Positions 47,697 through 57,271 of a DNA stretch of 64,000 nt are shown here, piece by piece. The stretch's first letter is position 1, and every line of letters begins with the position of its first letter. The stretch comes from Kolteria novifilia (GTDB taxonomy: Bacteria > Planctomycetota > Planctomycetia > Kolteriales > Kolteriaceae): positions 3,596,001 to 3,660,000 of the forward strand of contig CP036279.1 of the NCBI GenBank assembly GCA_007748055.1, given 5' to 3'. A program made the translations under genes and the position numbers. Under the pieces are notes generated by a model. That model had not been told where the DNA came from. It worked only from the letters and a program-made list of their open reading frames with translations, and ran no database searches.

Positions 47697-48830
47697 ATGA
47701 GCGTCCTCGCAACTCTTTCCGAGAACCCGTTTTCCGCCGCCCGTGGCATGATTGGCCCGCTTCAACGGGACCAGCATGCGCAAGGATCCCTCGCGGAGTC
47801 CCTCACTCGCAATGTCTCGCAAGCGATCTCCACGGCGACCGACACCCCTGTCGCCGAGAACGGGAACGGCGCGAGCATCACGTTGGCGAACGTCGGCGAG
47901 GTCGTCGCGCGGGTCCGGCAAGAGGAACTGCAACTCTTCGACATGCTCTTTCCCGTCGGCAGCGCCGAGAACGACGACTCGCCGCGGAGCGATCAGTTGC
48001 TCGGAGGGCTCGAGTCGCTCGACGCCGAGACGTCCGCCGACATGCAGGCGCTGCTGAAGATGATGGAGCACTTCGATGGGAAAGCCGCCGACGCGATGCG
48101 ACGTTCCTTTGGCCGAATCGTCGAACACCTCGGGTCGATCGTCGGTGGGGGTGGTCACGAGTTCAACGTCGCTCCCCCGCCCAGCATGCAGGTGCGTTCG
48201 CAACGAATCGAGATCGCGATCCAGGCGTCGGTCACCGAGATCTCGGGCCGGCTCGAATCGGGGGAATCGCTGACCGCCACCGAAGTCGAGGTCTCAATTC
48301 GCGCTCGTGTGGAGGAGATTCTCAGCGTCTCCGACCCGCTGGTGCTCGATCTCAATGGCAACGGCGTCTTCGATACCACCACAGCGGACGAGGGCCACGA
48401 CTTCGACTTGCTCGGGGATGGGAGTCTCGTGCGGGCCGCGACCGCGTCCCAGGGCGACGCTCTGCTCGTCTATGACCGCAACGGCAATGGCAACATCGAC
48501 GATGGGACCGAACTCTTTGGGGACCAAAACGGCGCTGCCGACGGCTTCGTCGAGTTGGCCAAGTACGACGAGAACGGCGACGGCCGCATCGATCAGGCGG
48601 ACTCGATCTACGGGTCGCTGGGACTCTTCGCGGACGTCAATCGCAATGGAATCACCGACGAGGGAGAACTGCGTCGGCTCGACGAGGCGGGGATCGCACA
48701 AATCTCGCTCTCCGCGACCGCCGTCGAGGAGGATTCAAACGGCAACAAAGTGGTCTTGGAAAGCGAGTTCGTGCGGAGTGACGGGTCGACCGGGCGTGTC
48801 GGCGACTTGCTTCTCAACTACATCGCCTAG
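47697..48830 (+). CDS. Calcium-binding-repeat protein (dockerin/EF-hand-like loops)
   Basis: 377 aa. The first 215 residues are helical without recognised motif. The rest holds several DxNxDG-type calcium loops: VLDLNGNGVFDTT, VYDRNGNGNIDDGTELFGD, KYDENGDGRIDQADSIYGS and FADVNRNGITDEGELRRLDE. The order ('DPLVLDLNGNG...ELFGD') resembles the C-terminal part of FrpA/RTX-like proteins. There is no signal peptide at the chosen start, so non-classical export or a cytoplasmic role remain possible. No secretion genes are adjacent. Confidence 0.75.
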   Translation: MSVLATLSENPFSAARGMIGPLQRDQHAQGSLAESLTRNVSQAISTATDTPVAENGNGASITLANVGEVVARVRQEELQLFDMLFPVGSAENDDSPRSDQLLGGLESLDAETSADMQALLKMMEHFDGKAADAMRRSFGRIVEHLGSIVGGGGHEFNVAPPPSMQVRSQRIEIAIQASVTEISGRLESGESLTATEVEVSIRARVEEILSVSDPLVLDLNGNGVFDTTTADEGHDFDLLGDGSLVRAATASQGDALLVYDRNGNGNIDDGTELFGDQNGAADGFVELAKYDENGDGRIDQADSIYGSLGLFADVNRNGITDEGELRRLDEAGIAQISLSATAVEEDSNGNKVVLESEFVRSDGSTGRVGDLLLNYIA

Positions 48831-48868
48831 TGTCGTGACTGGATCATTCATCAGCCCAATGACTCTCT

Positions 48869-48966
48869 TGGGGCCATGCCCACGCTCTCGCCGTGGGCAT
48901 GCGTGTGAGAGCCTCGATTGGCGGCGAACCTGGCTCCCTTGCTGACAAGCAGCCAGTGGCAGCCGA
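48869..48966. repeat. REP-type doublet
   Basis: TTGGGGCCATGCCCACGCTC then CGTGGGCATG, and about 50 bp later GCTGACAAGCAGCCAGTGGC. Same pair as at 51239-51333. Confidence 0.65.
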
Positions 48967-48991
48967 ACATCAGGTGTTCACGGGGCACTAG

Positions 48992-49038
48992 CAACCCGTT
49001 GATCCAATGGCTGTGACACGTTTAGATCAACGGACTGC
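48992..49038. repeat. MITE-like element, copy D (internally deleted)
   Basis: Starts CAACCCGTTGATC and ends TTAGATCAACGGACTGC with only about 20 bp between, so just the inverted ends of the 158-bp element remain. The right end is identical to copy B over 17 bases. Confidence 0.6.
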
Positions 49039-49057
49039 CAGCACCCACGCCGAGTTC

Positions 49058-50488
49058 CTACCAGAGCAACAACATCGAAACCCGGCCGGCTTGCGTGAAC
49101 CGCTTGCTCATCTCCGGTGACCCGAATTCTCGCGAAAGACTGGTGACGAAGAAATTGCCCTGCTGAACGAAGAGGCCGGCGTTGGTCTTCTCCGTGGGAG
49201 CGTCCTTCGTTCCCTTGCGAATCTTCTGGTCGAGGAGTTTTGGGCTCTCGGACTTCGGTTTGGCGGGAGCGACTTCCGCCTTCGCGGGCTCGCTGACGAT
49301 CGGCTCGTTCGCCTTGGATCGCTTCTCGTCCTTGCTCAACTCGGGAGCGGGTTTTGCTCCCGTCTTGGTCGCGGGAGCGGGCTTTGTCACGACTCCCGTC
49401 TTGGACTCGGGAGCGGGCTTTGTCACGACTCCCGTCTTGGACTCAGGAACTTGGGAATCCGCTACGTCCTTCTTGGGCTCGGAAGCCTTCACTTCCCCCT
49501 TCCCGACGAGGTCGCTCTCGCTGCGGAAGGGATTGTCCTCTCCGAAGCCACGCGGCCGGCGTCTTTTGTCGTCATCGCCACGGCCACCGCGCTTGCGGTC
49601 GTCCTTGCCCTTGCCGTGATCGTGATCGCCCCGGCGGTGACGCATCCAGGACGGAGGACCACCCTTGCGGTCCTCTCCGCCTCGCCGCCCCATGAAGCCA
49701 GGACCGCGGCGCGATTCGCCCTTTCCGTCGTCGCGACGCGAGAACGGACCTCGGGATCCCCACCTCGAACCCGGTCCCATCATGGGGCCAGGTCCGCGTT
49801 TGGAGCCGGGGCCCATCTTCGAATCGTGGCTCTTGCCCTCGGAACCCTTCTTCGCGGCGGCGGCGCGGTGCATCATCATCCAGCGGACGGCGTCGTGCCA
49901 ACCCTTCCAATACGCCATCGCCGTGGGGCTCGGACGGCGACCGCCGTGACCGCGCTTGGCGAAGTACTCGCGACGACGAGAGTCCTTGCTCTTGTCCGAT
50001 TTTCCGTGCTCTTTCTTCCCGTGGTCCTTCTCCCCGTGGTCATGCTTGCGGTGATCCCAGCGTCCGCGATGATGACGAGCATGCTCTCGGCGGTGATCGT
50101 CTCCGTGACCGCGTTTTTGTTCGCCGCGATCCTTGTCCCCACGGTCCTCGCCGCCGTGATCCTTGCGATGACGGTCATGACGAGCGAACTGATGGCCTCG
50201 ATCGTCGTCACCACGACCGGCGCGTCTCCCGCGGCGATCGTCGTCTCGACGTCGGTCATCGTCCCGGTCACGACGATCGCGCGATGCCCGCTCGCTGCGA
50301 TCCTTCGGCTCTTGATCGCGATCGCGTTTGGACCAGTCGCTTCGCGGGCCCCGCATCCACGGCGGCGGTCCCTGGCGGTCCGATCGACGTTCGTCTCTAT
50401 CACGTCGTTCTGGCGGCTGAGCCACCGCCGGGGCGGCGACGATCGTCGCCAAACCAGCTACTGTCAAGAACCACACCCATCGAGGCAT
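49058..50488 (-). CDS. Highly charged, low-complexity exported protein
   Basis: 476 aa from ATG 50488, with AGGGAG seven bases upstream; the frame is open to 50842. A signal peptide is present (residues 1-23, ending VAQPPER). The body is dominated by Arg, Asp, His, Lys and Glu (for example DRGHQFARHDRHRKDHGGED), with Gly/Met-rich parts (MGPGSKRGPGPMMGPG) and a short direct repeat (PESKTGVVTKPAP twice). The end is hydrophobic and more ordered (LFVQQGNFFVTSLSREFG). No domain recognised. The composition suggests an intrinsically disordered envelope or metal-binding protein; that is inference. Confidence 0.65.
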   Translation of the reverse strand: MPRWVWFLTVAGLATIVAAPAVAQPPERRDRDERRSDRQGPPPWMRGPRSDWSKRDRDQEPKDRSERASRDRRDRDDDRRRDDDRRGRRAGRGDDDRGHQFARHDRHRKDHGGEDRGDKDRGEQKRGHGDDHRREHARHHRGRWDHRKHDHGEKDHGKKEHGKSDKSKDSRRREYFAKRGHGGRRPSPTAMAYWKGWHDAVRWMMMHRAAAAKKGSEGKSHDSKMGPGSKRGPGPMMGPGSRWGSRGPFSRRDDGKGESRRGPGFMGRRGGEDRKGGPPSWMRHRRGDHDHGKGKDDRKRGGRGDDDKRRRPRGFGEDNPFRSESDLVGKGEVKASEPKKDVADSQVPESKTGVVTKPAPESKTGVVTKPAPATKTGAKPAPELSKDEKRSKANEPIVSEPAKAEVAPAKPKSESPKLLDQKIRKGTKDAPTEKTNAGLFVQQGNFFVTSLSREFGSPEMSKRFTQAGRVSMLLLW

Positions 50489-50769
50489 CGTTGCGCTCCC
50501 TTCGGCTACGTGTTGACTTGGCCCCTGTTCCCCACGCCCACCACCGTCGGCCTGTTTTTCACGATCCCCTGGAGGTCGATGGTGATGTCCTGCCGCGTCC
50601 CTCATCTCCACCAACCGTGTTGCTGACTTGACGGTCAGGAAATGCTTCGTCGGTGCTGAGATGACGTTCATTCCGAGGACATCATGTGATGACGTGACAA
50701 CCATCAATGGAACTGAGACCCAAACCGTTCCGTCCACCGACAAAGGCAATTTTCGTCCCGGCCTCGGCA

Positions 50770-50856
50770 TTGCGAATGCCTCGCTCCTGGTCTTGGCGGG
50801 GACAACCTCATGGAAGCTCGTTCTCGCCTTGGCCCACTTCAATCAACGGACTGCTA
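50770..50856. repeat. MITE-like element, copy C (degenerate right half)
   Basis: CATGGAAGCTCGTTCTCGCC and ATCAACGGACTGCTAG match the right half of copy A (CATGGCTCGTTCTCGCC...ATCAACGGACTGCTAA). The left half is not recognisable. Confidence 0.5.
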
Positions 50857-50894
50857 GTCTCCTGATTGGCAAGTTCGTTCATTGAAATCTCGGC

Positions 50895-50929
50895 CCTGTG
50901 ATCGTGCGAAAAATTGCCCCGATCACAGG
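50895..50929. terminator. Inverted repeat, possible terminator
   Basis: A perfect 10-bp stem (CCTGTGATCG / CGATCACAGG) with a 15-base loop. It is downstream of no plus-strand gene and has no U-run, so a regulatory or repeat origin is equally possible. Confidence 0.3.
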
Positions 50930-51238
50930 CGTCTCCCGCATGTCCACGGCGAGCGTGGGCATGGCACCCAAGAGTCCCTTGAGCAATGAATTGACCAATC
51001 AGGACACTAGCAGAGCGTATCGCAATGACGGCGAAGAATCGAGTTGGGAGTCTGGTCTCCCAGCCGTACGATCTTTCCATTCCCAATCGAACGAGATGGA
51101 CCTTTCTGGAGTCCGAGATGTCTTGTCGGCCCGCAATGGGGATTGCGTTGGCGGCCGAGTTCATTGGACAATGGAGCTTCTCGCGATCAGGGGCGGTACG
51201 CCCATGCTCTCGACGGGGTTAGTTCATCTGGCGGGTTC

Positions 51239-51333
51239 GGGTGCCATGCCCACGTTTGCCGTGGGTATGCGGAGAGAACGCCCGTTGGCGGCGCGTTCGT
51301 CTCACAGGCTGGCAAGCAGCCAGTGGCACCCGG
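51239..51333. repeat. REP-type doublet
   Basis: GGGTGCCATGCCCACGTTTG then CCGTGGGTATG, and 48 bp later CAGGCTGGCAAGCAGCCAGT then GGCACCC. Both palindromes are clear. Confidence 0.7.
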
Positions 51334-51564
51334 AACGTTTGGATGGTCCAGTGCGATGGTGGCCTGATTGGCAAGTTCGTTTCATGGAACCTCGTTCCCC
51401 AGTCGTGCGAGAGTGTGCTGAATCCGAGTCGTTTCCCGCCTGCCCACGGCAAGCGTGGACAGCCACCCAAGAATCGTTTGGGGCAACGAACCAGCCAATC
51501 GCGACACCAGAGTCAGACTGTCGCCCGAGGGCCGTTAGTGGAGTGAGGAGGATCGAGACGCATC

Positions 51565-52206
51565 ATGGATCAGTTGCCCGCCGCGCCCGAGGACGAGATC
51601 GACTTCCTCCGGAACGGGGGAAGTGAGGCGCTGGCGGCTCTCTTCTCCAGGTACCAGAAGAGGCTCGAACGCATGGTGGCGCTACGGCTCGATCGGCGAC
51701 TCTACGCCCGAGTCGACGCGGCCGACGTTCTCCAGGAGGCGTACCTCGAGATCTCGCGGCGAATCGACGACTATCTGGCAAAGGAACCAGCGACATTTTT
51801 CGTGTGGATTCGACAGATCACTTGGCAGATCTTGCTAATGACGCATCGCCGCCACTTGGGGGCCCAGCGTCGCTCGGCTGGCCAGGAGGTCTCGCTGCGG
51901 TGGACGGGACCCGATGGAGGAACGTCGGTCTCGCTCGCGGGATTTCTCGTCGCGCATCTGACCTCGCCCAGCCAGGCGGTGATTCGGGAAGAACGCTACG
52001 CTCAACTTCGTGACGCCCTCGATCAGATGGACCCGCTCGATCGGGAAGTTCTCGCCCTGCGTCACTTTGAGCACTTGGGGAACTCGGAAGTTGCCGAGGT
52101 GCTCGACATCCAACCGACCGCCGCCAGTAACCGGTATGTTCGAGCTCTCAAGCGACTCAAGCAGATGCTCGAGTCGATGCCCGAGATTCGAGGTGAGGAT
52201 CGGTGA
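51565..52206 (+). CDS. ECF-type RNA polymerase sigma factor
   Basis: 213 aa. Region 2 is ALAALFSRYQKRLERMVALR then DRRLYARVDAADVLQEAYLE; region 4 is LREALDQMDPL-like (LRDALDQMDPLDREVLALRH) with HLGNSEVAEVLDIQPTAASN as helix-turn-helix. This is the planctomycete ECF group that occurs next to receptor kinases with no classical anti-sigma gene. The kinase gene follows 78 bp downstream on the same strand. The ATG at 51565 is preceded by GGAGGATCGAGACGCATC, with GAGGAGG present. Confidence 0.9.
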   Translation: MDQLPAAPEDEIDFLRNGGSEALAALFSRYQKRLERMVALRLDRRLYARVDAADVLQEAYLEISRRIDDYLAKEPATFFVWIRQITWQILLMTHRRHLGAQRRSAGQEVSLRWTGPDGGTSVSLAGFLVAHLTSPSQAVIREERYAQLRDALDQMDPLDREVLALRHFEHLGNSEVAEVLDIQPTAASNRYVRALKRLKQMLESMPEIRGEDR

Positions 52207-52284
52207 CCGTCGCGCGTCGGGCGCGTCGAGGCTCCACGGACTCTTAGGGTTGTCTTTCTCTCGTTGAGGCGCGCGTTCGTCGTC

Positions 52285-55200
52285 ATGGATCACTCGGACC
52301 ACGATCGAAACCCGGTGGAGGTGCTGGCGGAAGAGTTCGCCGGCCGTCTGCGCCGGGGTGAACATCCGACGATCGACGAGTACGCCAGCCGCTACACCGA
52401 TCTGGCGGAGGAGATCCAGGAGGTCTTCCCCTCGATCGCGATGATCGAGGAGCTGAGTCGGCACGAACACGCCGAGGTCGATCGCGTTCAGTCCCGGACC
52501 TTGCTCAACAGCAAGCCGCTCGAGCGATTGGGCGACTTTCGGATCATCCGAGAGATTGGCCGCGGCGGCATGGGGGTCGTTTTCGAGGCGGAACAGGAAT
52601 CGTTGGACCGTCGCGTCGCGGTCAAGGTGCTCTCCGCCAGCGAGATGCACTCCCCTACCCGACTGCAACGCTTCCTGCGTGAGGCTCACGCCGCGGCAAG
52701 CTTGCACCACACCAACATCGTTCCGGTCTTCGGCGTCGGCGAACACGAGGGGCTTCACTACTACGTGATGCAGCTCATCCAGGGAGCCGGGCTCGATGTC
52801 GTTGTCGCCTACCTGCGGCAAAGCGGCTCCCCCGAGTCGCCCGCGTCCAAGTCCGATCCCTCCTTTGTCGCCAATGCCGCGACGATGCTCCGCAGCGGCG
52901 AAATCCTTCGCTGGCATTCGCGTCGTTCGCAGAGCGACACCTGGCCGACCCTTGCGAAGACGGCAGCGATGACGACCGCGACGCACTCGCGGCCCCTCTC
53001 CGAAAGCATCGAGACGACGTTTCATCCGGATGAGGCGCCCTCCGCGACCGATCCGGATGTCGCCGAGTCGCGCGATCGGGATCATGACGAAGCCGTCGGG
53101 GCCATCAAGCTCGACGATTCCTACTGGAAGAGCGTCGCGTGTGTCGGGCTCCAGTTGGCCGACGCGCTCTATTACGCCCACGGCCAAGGGGTGCTTCATC
53201 GCGATATCAAGCCGTCGAATCTCCTGCTCGACCACAACGGAGCCGTTTGGATCACCGACTTCGGGCTCGCCAAGCGGGATGAGATGGACGACGTCACGAA
53301 GACCGGGGACCTAGCGGGAACGCTCCGGTACATGGCGCCCGAACAGTTCAACGGCAAGGGGGACGCTCGCACCGATATCTACAGTCTCGGAGTGACCCTC
53401 TTCGAGTTGTTGACGCTACGTCCGGCCTTCGAGGAGACCAAACGCGGCTCGCTGATCCGCATGATCACCACCACCGGGCCCGAATCCCCCCGCAAACGTT
53501 GCCCCACGATCCCGCGCGACCTGGAAACGATCGTGACCAAGGCGACCGCGAGCGAGCCGGAAGCACGCTACCAAACCGCCGGGGAGTTGGCGGACGACTT
53601 GCAAGCCTTTCTCGACGACCGGCCGATCAGGGCTCGCCGGGCGACCTCGGTGGAACGGGCATGGCGCTGGGCGCGGCGCAATCCCGCCCTGGCCTCCTCG
53701 AGCGCGGCGACACTACTGCTGCTGGCACTCGTCGCGATCGTCGCCACCGTCGGCAACGTTCGGACCAATCGGGCGCTGCGCGATCTTCGCGATGAGCGTC
53801 AGATCACCCTCAGCGCCCTTGAGCGGGCCGAGACCGAACGCAACCGGGCCGCCAACGAGTCCAGACGCGCCGAGGCGAACCTGACCCTCGCGGTCTCGGC
53901 GCTCGATAAGATCATGGCGAACATCTCCGCGCGGGGATTGCCGATCGCCCTGGAGTGGGATCTCGGCGAGGGCGATCAACCGACGCCGACGACGACGGTG
54001 CTGACCAACGCCGACGCGGAACTGCTACAGGGACTGCTAAGTTTCTTCGACGAGTTCGCCTGCCAGAACGGTGGGGAGTTGCACCGGGAACGGGCGGAAG
54101 CCTACCGCAAGGTCGGCGACATCCGGCAGCGTCTCGGGCAGTACGACAGCGCCCTGGTCGCCTATCGGGAAGCCGAGGGAATCTACGACGAACTCACGAA
54201 CATGGACGCGACGCCGGAAACGACTGTCGCCCAAGCCAACATCTTGATCCAGATCGGTCTCGTCCGCGACTTGGCGGGGGACTTCCACGAGGCTCGGACC
54301 GCATTCCAGGCTGCGATTGACTTTCTCGAGGGCCAGCCTGAGGCCGTCCGTCTGCACGAGGAGGTTCGCTTCAAGCTCGCTCACGCGTGTCTGTCGTTCG
54401 CTTCGGCTCCCGTAGGAAGCAGCATTCTCTCGGGTGGCCCCAAGCCCCCCTCACGCGACAAGGACCGTCGGCATCGCTCGCGCGAGTTCCGGTCCTCGGA
54501 CGGTTCCAAGCGTCGGTTTACGCAAGATTCGTTCGCCCCCCCCCCTGCGGACGCGTCCGAGGAACGACGTCCCCGGACGCCCTTGGCCCAGGGCCCTCCC
54601 CAGTCGCCACCGCGAGACGACCGCAGCGTCTCACCGTCCCCAAGGCCGCCCTGGTGGTTGCCGCTCTTGGGACGCTACCGCCGCGAGGCGTTGGCGATCG
54701 TCGAGGAGTTGATGGCGGAGGATCCCGGCCGTCCCGAGTACCGGCTCTTTCTGGCCCGCTGTCTTCTCTCGTCGCATCATTCGTCGCGTTTCCACGGCGA
54801 CTACGAGAGCGCTCGGGCCTCGCTCGAGGAGGCGATCTCGCTGCTCGAACATCTTTCGCACGACTATCCCATGGAGCCGCGCTACCGCTACGAACTGGCG
54901 GAGACGCTCCTGAGCTGTAGCGGGCGTCGTCATTCAGAAGAGTCGAAGGAGCTGGCGTGTGATCGCATCTCCCGGGCGGTGGCGATCACGAACGAACTGA
55001 CCGCGGCGTTCCCGAGAATTCACGAGTACAGCGCCCTGCTGGCCGGGGCGCAGGGTCGGCTCGCGTCGCTCTATCATCGGGATGACCACTGGACCGCGGC
55101 CGAAGGGCACTACCTCGCGGCGATCGGTCGCCTCAAGCCGTTAGCATCCCAGTTTCCCGAAATCGCCCTGTATGGCTTGGCACTGGCTCGTTTCCAGTTG

Positions 55201-55482
55201 GGCTATGCCGAACTCGAGCTTGATCAGGGCCAGTACGAGATCGCCCAACGCCGACTCGAGACGGCGATCGACGACTTTCGGCCCTACACGCGGACGATGC
55301 ACGAGAATCCATTCGTCCGAGGGATGCAGAAACGCCTAGAACATAGCTTGTCGCGAATCGCTCGTAAGATGAAAAGAGACGAAGAGACCGTCGACAGCAA
55401 TCCCCCGAAGCTTCCGGGCGAGTCGAACTCGTCCAGTCAACCCGCCACTCGTGATGTGACCAAGCAGGAGACGAAGTCATGA
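52285..55482 (+). CDS. Receptor-type serine/threonine protein kinase with TPR-like C-terminus
   Basis: 1065 aa from ATG 52285; a TTG at 52264 is possible. Residues 1-60 carry a planctomycete lead motif ([20 protein letters not shown]). The kinase follows: glycine loop [10 protein letters not shown] (91-100), K114, catalytic H305-R-D307-IK, and D325-FG. An insert of about 100 residues (181-285) separates the hinge from the catalytic loop, common in this group. One membrane helix lies at about 468-490 ([16 protein letters not shown]). The extracytoplasmic part has TPR-like helices broken by a Pro/Arg/Ser-rich segment (about 710-795). It probably senses an envelope signal and controls the upstream ECF sigma factor. 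Confidence 0.9.
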   Translation: MDHSDHDRNPVEVLAEEFAGRLRRGEHPTIDEYASRYTDLAEEIQEVFPSIAMIEELSRHEHAEVDRVQSRTLLNSKPLERLGDFRIIREIGRGGMGVVFEAEQESLDRRVAVKVLSASEMHSPTRLQRFLREAHAAASLHHTNIVPVFGVGEHEGLHYYVMQLIQGAGLDVVVAYLRQSGSPESPASKSDPSFVANAATMLRSGEILRWHSRRSQSDTWPTLAKTAAMTTATHSRPLSESIETTFHPDEAPSATDPDVAESRDRDHDEAVGAIKLDDSYWKSVACVGLQLADALYYAHGQGVLHRDIKPSNLLLDHNGAVWITDFGLAKRDEMDDVTKTGDLAGTLRYMAPEQFNGKGDARTDIYSLGVTLFELLTLRPAFEETKRGSLIRMITTTGPESPRKRCPTIPRDLETIVTKATASEPEARYQTAGELADDLQAFLDDRPIRARRATSVERAWRWARRNPALASSSAATLLLLALVAIVATVGNVRTNRALRDLRDERQITLSALERAETERNRAANESRRAEANLTLAVSALDKIMANISARGLPIALEWDLGEGDQPTPTTTVLTNADAELLQGLLSFFDEFACQNGGELHRERAEAYRKVGDIRQRLGQYDSALVAYREAEGIYDELTNMDATPETTVAQANILIQIGLVRDLAGDFHEARTAFQAAIDFLEGQPEAVRLHEEVRFKLAHACLSFASAPVGSSILSGGPKPPSRDKDRRHRSREFRSSDGSKRRFTQDSFAPPPADASEERRPRTPLAQGPPQSPPRDDRSVSPSPRPPWWLPLLGRYRREALAIVEELMAEDPGRPEYRLFLARCLLSSHHSSRFHGDYESARASLEEAISLLEHLSHDYPMEPRYRYELAETLLSCSGRRHSEESKELACDRISRAVAITNELTAAFPRIHEYSALLAGAQGRLASLYHRDDHWTAAEGHYLAAIGRLKPLASQFPEIALYGLALARFQLGYAELELDQGQYEIAQRRLETAIDDFRPYTRTMHENPFVRGMQKRLEHSLSRIARKMKRDEETVDSNPPKLPGESNSSSQPATRDVTKQETKS

Positions 55483-56021
55483 CTTGGCCTTCCCCCGCCC
55501 AACGCGTCGGTTCGCGTTGTCTCGCCTTTACCCTCGTGGAACTCTTGGTGGTCATCGGCATCATGGGAGTCCTGATCGGACTGCTGATGCCCGCGGTGCA
55601 GTCGGCTCGGCTCGCCGCCGGCCGGACGCAATGTCTGTCGAATCTGAAGAATATCGGCGTCGCGTTTCACCAGTACCGCGATCTCTTCAACGATTACTAC
55701 CCCGACGCCGCCCTACTGCCGAGCGTCACACCGACCAAGCCGACGATCTTCGACGTCTTGTCCGATCACGTGGAGAAGAACCAGAAGGTCTTCGAGTGCC
55801 CCTGGGACAACGAGTTCTTCAAGGTCGAGGGACTCAGCTACGAGTATCCCTCCCACCGCGTCGGCAACAAGCGTCACCCCGAATTGCTCGAATCGCGCGG
55901 CGGCACCATCTACCGCAGCGATCAGGTCATGATTCTCTACGACTACGAGAACTTTCACGGAGTGCCGGGTAGCGGTGGTCGCAATTTCCTGTTCGCCGAT
56001 GGCCACGCCGAAACTAACTAG
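55479..56021 (+). CDS. Pseudopilin-like protein, DUF1559/H-X9-DG type
   Basis: 180 aa. The type IV prepilin signal is [20 protein letters not shown] with the F-T-L-V-E core, followed by a hydrophobic helix and [20 protein letters not shown], the usual continuation in planctomycete DUF1559-like proteins. It ends with the [10 protein letters not shown] form of the H-X9-DG tail. It is much shorter than full DUF1559 proteins (about 300 aa). Its ATG overlaps the kinase stop (ATGA), so expression is coupled to the kinase. Confidence 0.85.
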   Translation: MTWPSPAQRVGSRCLAFTLVELLVVIGIMGVLIGLLMPAVQSARLAAGRTQCLSNLKNIGVAFHQYRDLFNDYYPDAALLPSVTPTKPTIFDVLSDHVEKNQKVFECPWDNEFFKVEGLSYEYPSHRVGNKRHPELLESRGGTIYRSDQVMILYDYENFHGVPGSGGRNFLFADGHAETN

Positions 56022-56032
56022 AGGACCATGCG

Positions 56033-56716
56033 ATGAGCAACGTCAATCGAACCAACCACGCTGCGATGCGAAGCCCGTCGAAGAAGCCCGAGGGGACTTC
56101 GTTCATGAAACAGAAACGCACCATGCTGCTGAGTATCGGGGTCGCTCCCTTGCTCCTGGGCGGCGCTCTCTGGGCATGGTGGCCCTTCGGCGACCCGCAA
56201 GTGGTCCAAGCTCGGGCTCTGGCCAAGCAGGCCTTTAGCGAGGAAGCCCGCAAGTTGCCCGAGGAACAGCGTCGGGAGTTGGGCAAGCAGTTTCGCGATC
56301 ACATGGAGTCATTGACTCCCGAGCAGCGGCGCGAGGTCTTCAACAACGAAGATCGCCGCCGCCGCGACGAGGAGCGACTCAACGCCTTCTTCCTCATGCC
56401 GCCGGAGAAGCGGACCGAGTATCTCGACAACATGATCGACGAGATGCAAAAGCGCCGCAAGGAGTGGGAGAAGCGTCGCAAGGAACGGGCTCAGAACGAA
56501 AGCGCCCGCAAAGATAGCAAGGACGGTCGCGGGAATGACCGACGGCGTGGCGACCGCCCCAGACGCACCGCGGAAGATCGCGTCAACCGCCGCCAGGACC
56601 GGCTCAACGACAGCTCCGCCCAGGAGCGGGCCAAACGGACCGAGTTCTTCACCCAGCTTCGCAACCGCATGAAGGAGCGTGGCATTAGCTCCGGTTGGGG
56701 CCGTCGAGGCCGTTAG
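56033..56716 (+). CDS. Exported, highly charged helical protein
   Basis: 227 aa from ATG 56033 (AGAGGACC upstream); an internal ATG at 56105 also has a ribosome site (GAGGGG) and would place the hydrophobic signal (MLLSIGVAPLLLGGALWAWW) at the N-terminus. The rest is Arg/Lys/Glu-rich helix: LPEEQRRELGKQFRDHMESL, LNAFFLMPPEKRTEYLDNMI. The repeated 'PE-x-R-R-E' pattern recalls Spy/CpxP-like periplasmic chaperones, without firm similarity. It lies 11 bp after the pseudopilin gene as the last gene of the sigma factor-kinase unit. Confidence 0.65.
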   Translation: MSNVNRTNHAAMRSPSKKPEGTSFMKQKRTMLLSIGVAPLLLGGALWAWWPFGDPQVVQARALAKQAFSEEARKLPEEQRRELGKQFRDHMESLTPEQRREVFNNEDRRRRDEERLNAFFLMPPEKRTEYLDNMIDEMQKRRKEWEKRRKERAQNESARKDSKDGRGNDRRRGDRPRRTAEDRVNRRQDRLNDSSAQERAKRTEFFTQLRNRMKERGISSGWGRRGR

Positions 56717-56761
56717 AACCGCCAACTACTCCAGGAGCGCTGGCCCGTCGGGGTGGCGCTC

Positions 56762-57265
56762 CTACTTTCTACCTCCCTCTGATCGCCGCGCCGCCGACCA
56801 TTGCTCGAAGGCGGCGCGAATCTTCTCCAAGCGATCCCGATTCACGCCAAAGTCCGAGTAACCAACTCGCGCCGCCGAACGGCACGCGATCATCTTCGTC
56901 CTTGCGTCGATGAGGAACTCCAGATCGTCGACGAAGCGAAAGACTCGGCTGCGAAACTCGACATGCAAATAGTCGCCGGCCCGGGTCACGATGCGCGAGC
57001 GCGGCATCGACTCGACGATGCGAACGAGTTCATCCATCGCTTCGTTTGGCGTTCCCTCGAACCGTAAGGGCTCGATGCGGTGCTCCGTGTCGGACGCCTC
57101 GCTCGAGACGCAGTTGGGCGACCCTGGGCAACCGGAGAGTCGCCCCTCACGCATGCCGATGTTCCTTGCCGGGCCCGTGCTCAGGCTCAACACCGCGAGA
57201 GCGACGATGGGGACGAGGACCACCAGGGCGACAGTCAACAACAGGACGTACATCAGTTTCGACAA
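56762..57265 (-). CDS. DUF1499 domain-containing protein
   Basis: 167 aa with an N-terminal membrane helix (about 5-30, YVLLLTVALVVLVPIVALAV). The DUF1499 core starts RLSGCPGSPNCVSSEASDTE and continues RIVTRAGDYLHVEFRSRVFR and FVDDLEFLIDARTKMIACRS, ending SDFGVNRDRLEKIRAAFE. Family function is unknown; members are membrane-linked. The gene starts six bases after the stop of the MBL-fold gene on the same strand, so they form one unit. Confidence 0.85.
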   Translation of the reverse strand: MSKLMYVLLLTVALVVLVPIVALAVLSLSTGPARNIGMREGRLSGCPGSPNCVSSEASDTEHRIEPLRFEGTPNEAMDELVRIVESMPRSRIVTRAGDYLHVEFRSRVFRFVDDLEFLIDARTKMIACRSAARVGYSDFGVNRDRLEKIRAAFEQWSAARRSEGGRK

Positions 57266-57271
57266 TCTCGT

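Larger units (their letters stand above)
50489..51564. other. 1.1-kb intergenic region made of repeat remnants
   Basis: Contains a degenerate 158-bp element end (about 50770-50856), a perfect 10-bp stem CCTGTGATCG/CGATCACAGG (50895-50929), REP palindromes at 50938-50971 and 51239-51333, and a diverged site at 51436-51462. Frames across this stretch encode only repeat read-through. The promoter of the ECF operon should lie near its right end. Confidence 0.6.

Noticed and set aside
50898-51626. 242-codon plus-strand frame before the ECF gene
   Set aside because: It consists of REP read-through and overlaps the start of the sigma factor gene in another frame.
53030-53979. Frames inside the kinase gene on both strands
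   Set aside because: Out of frame with a complete kinase domain showing all catalytic motifs.
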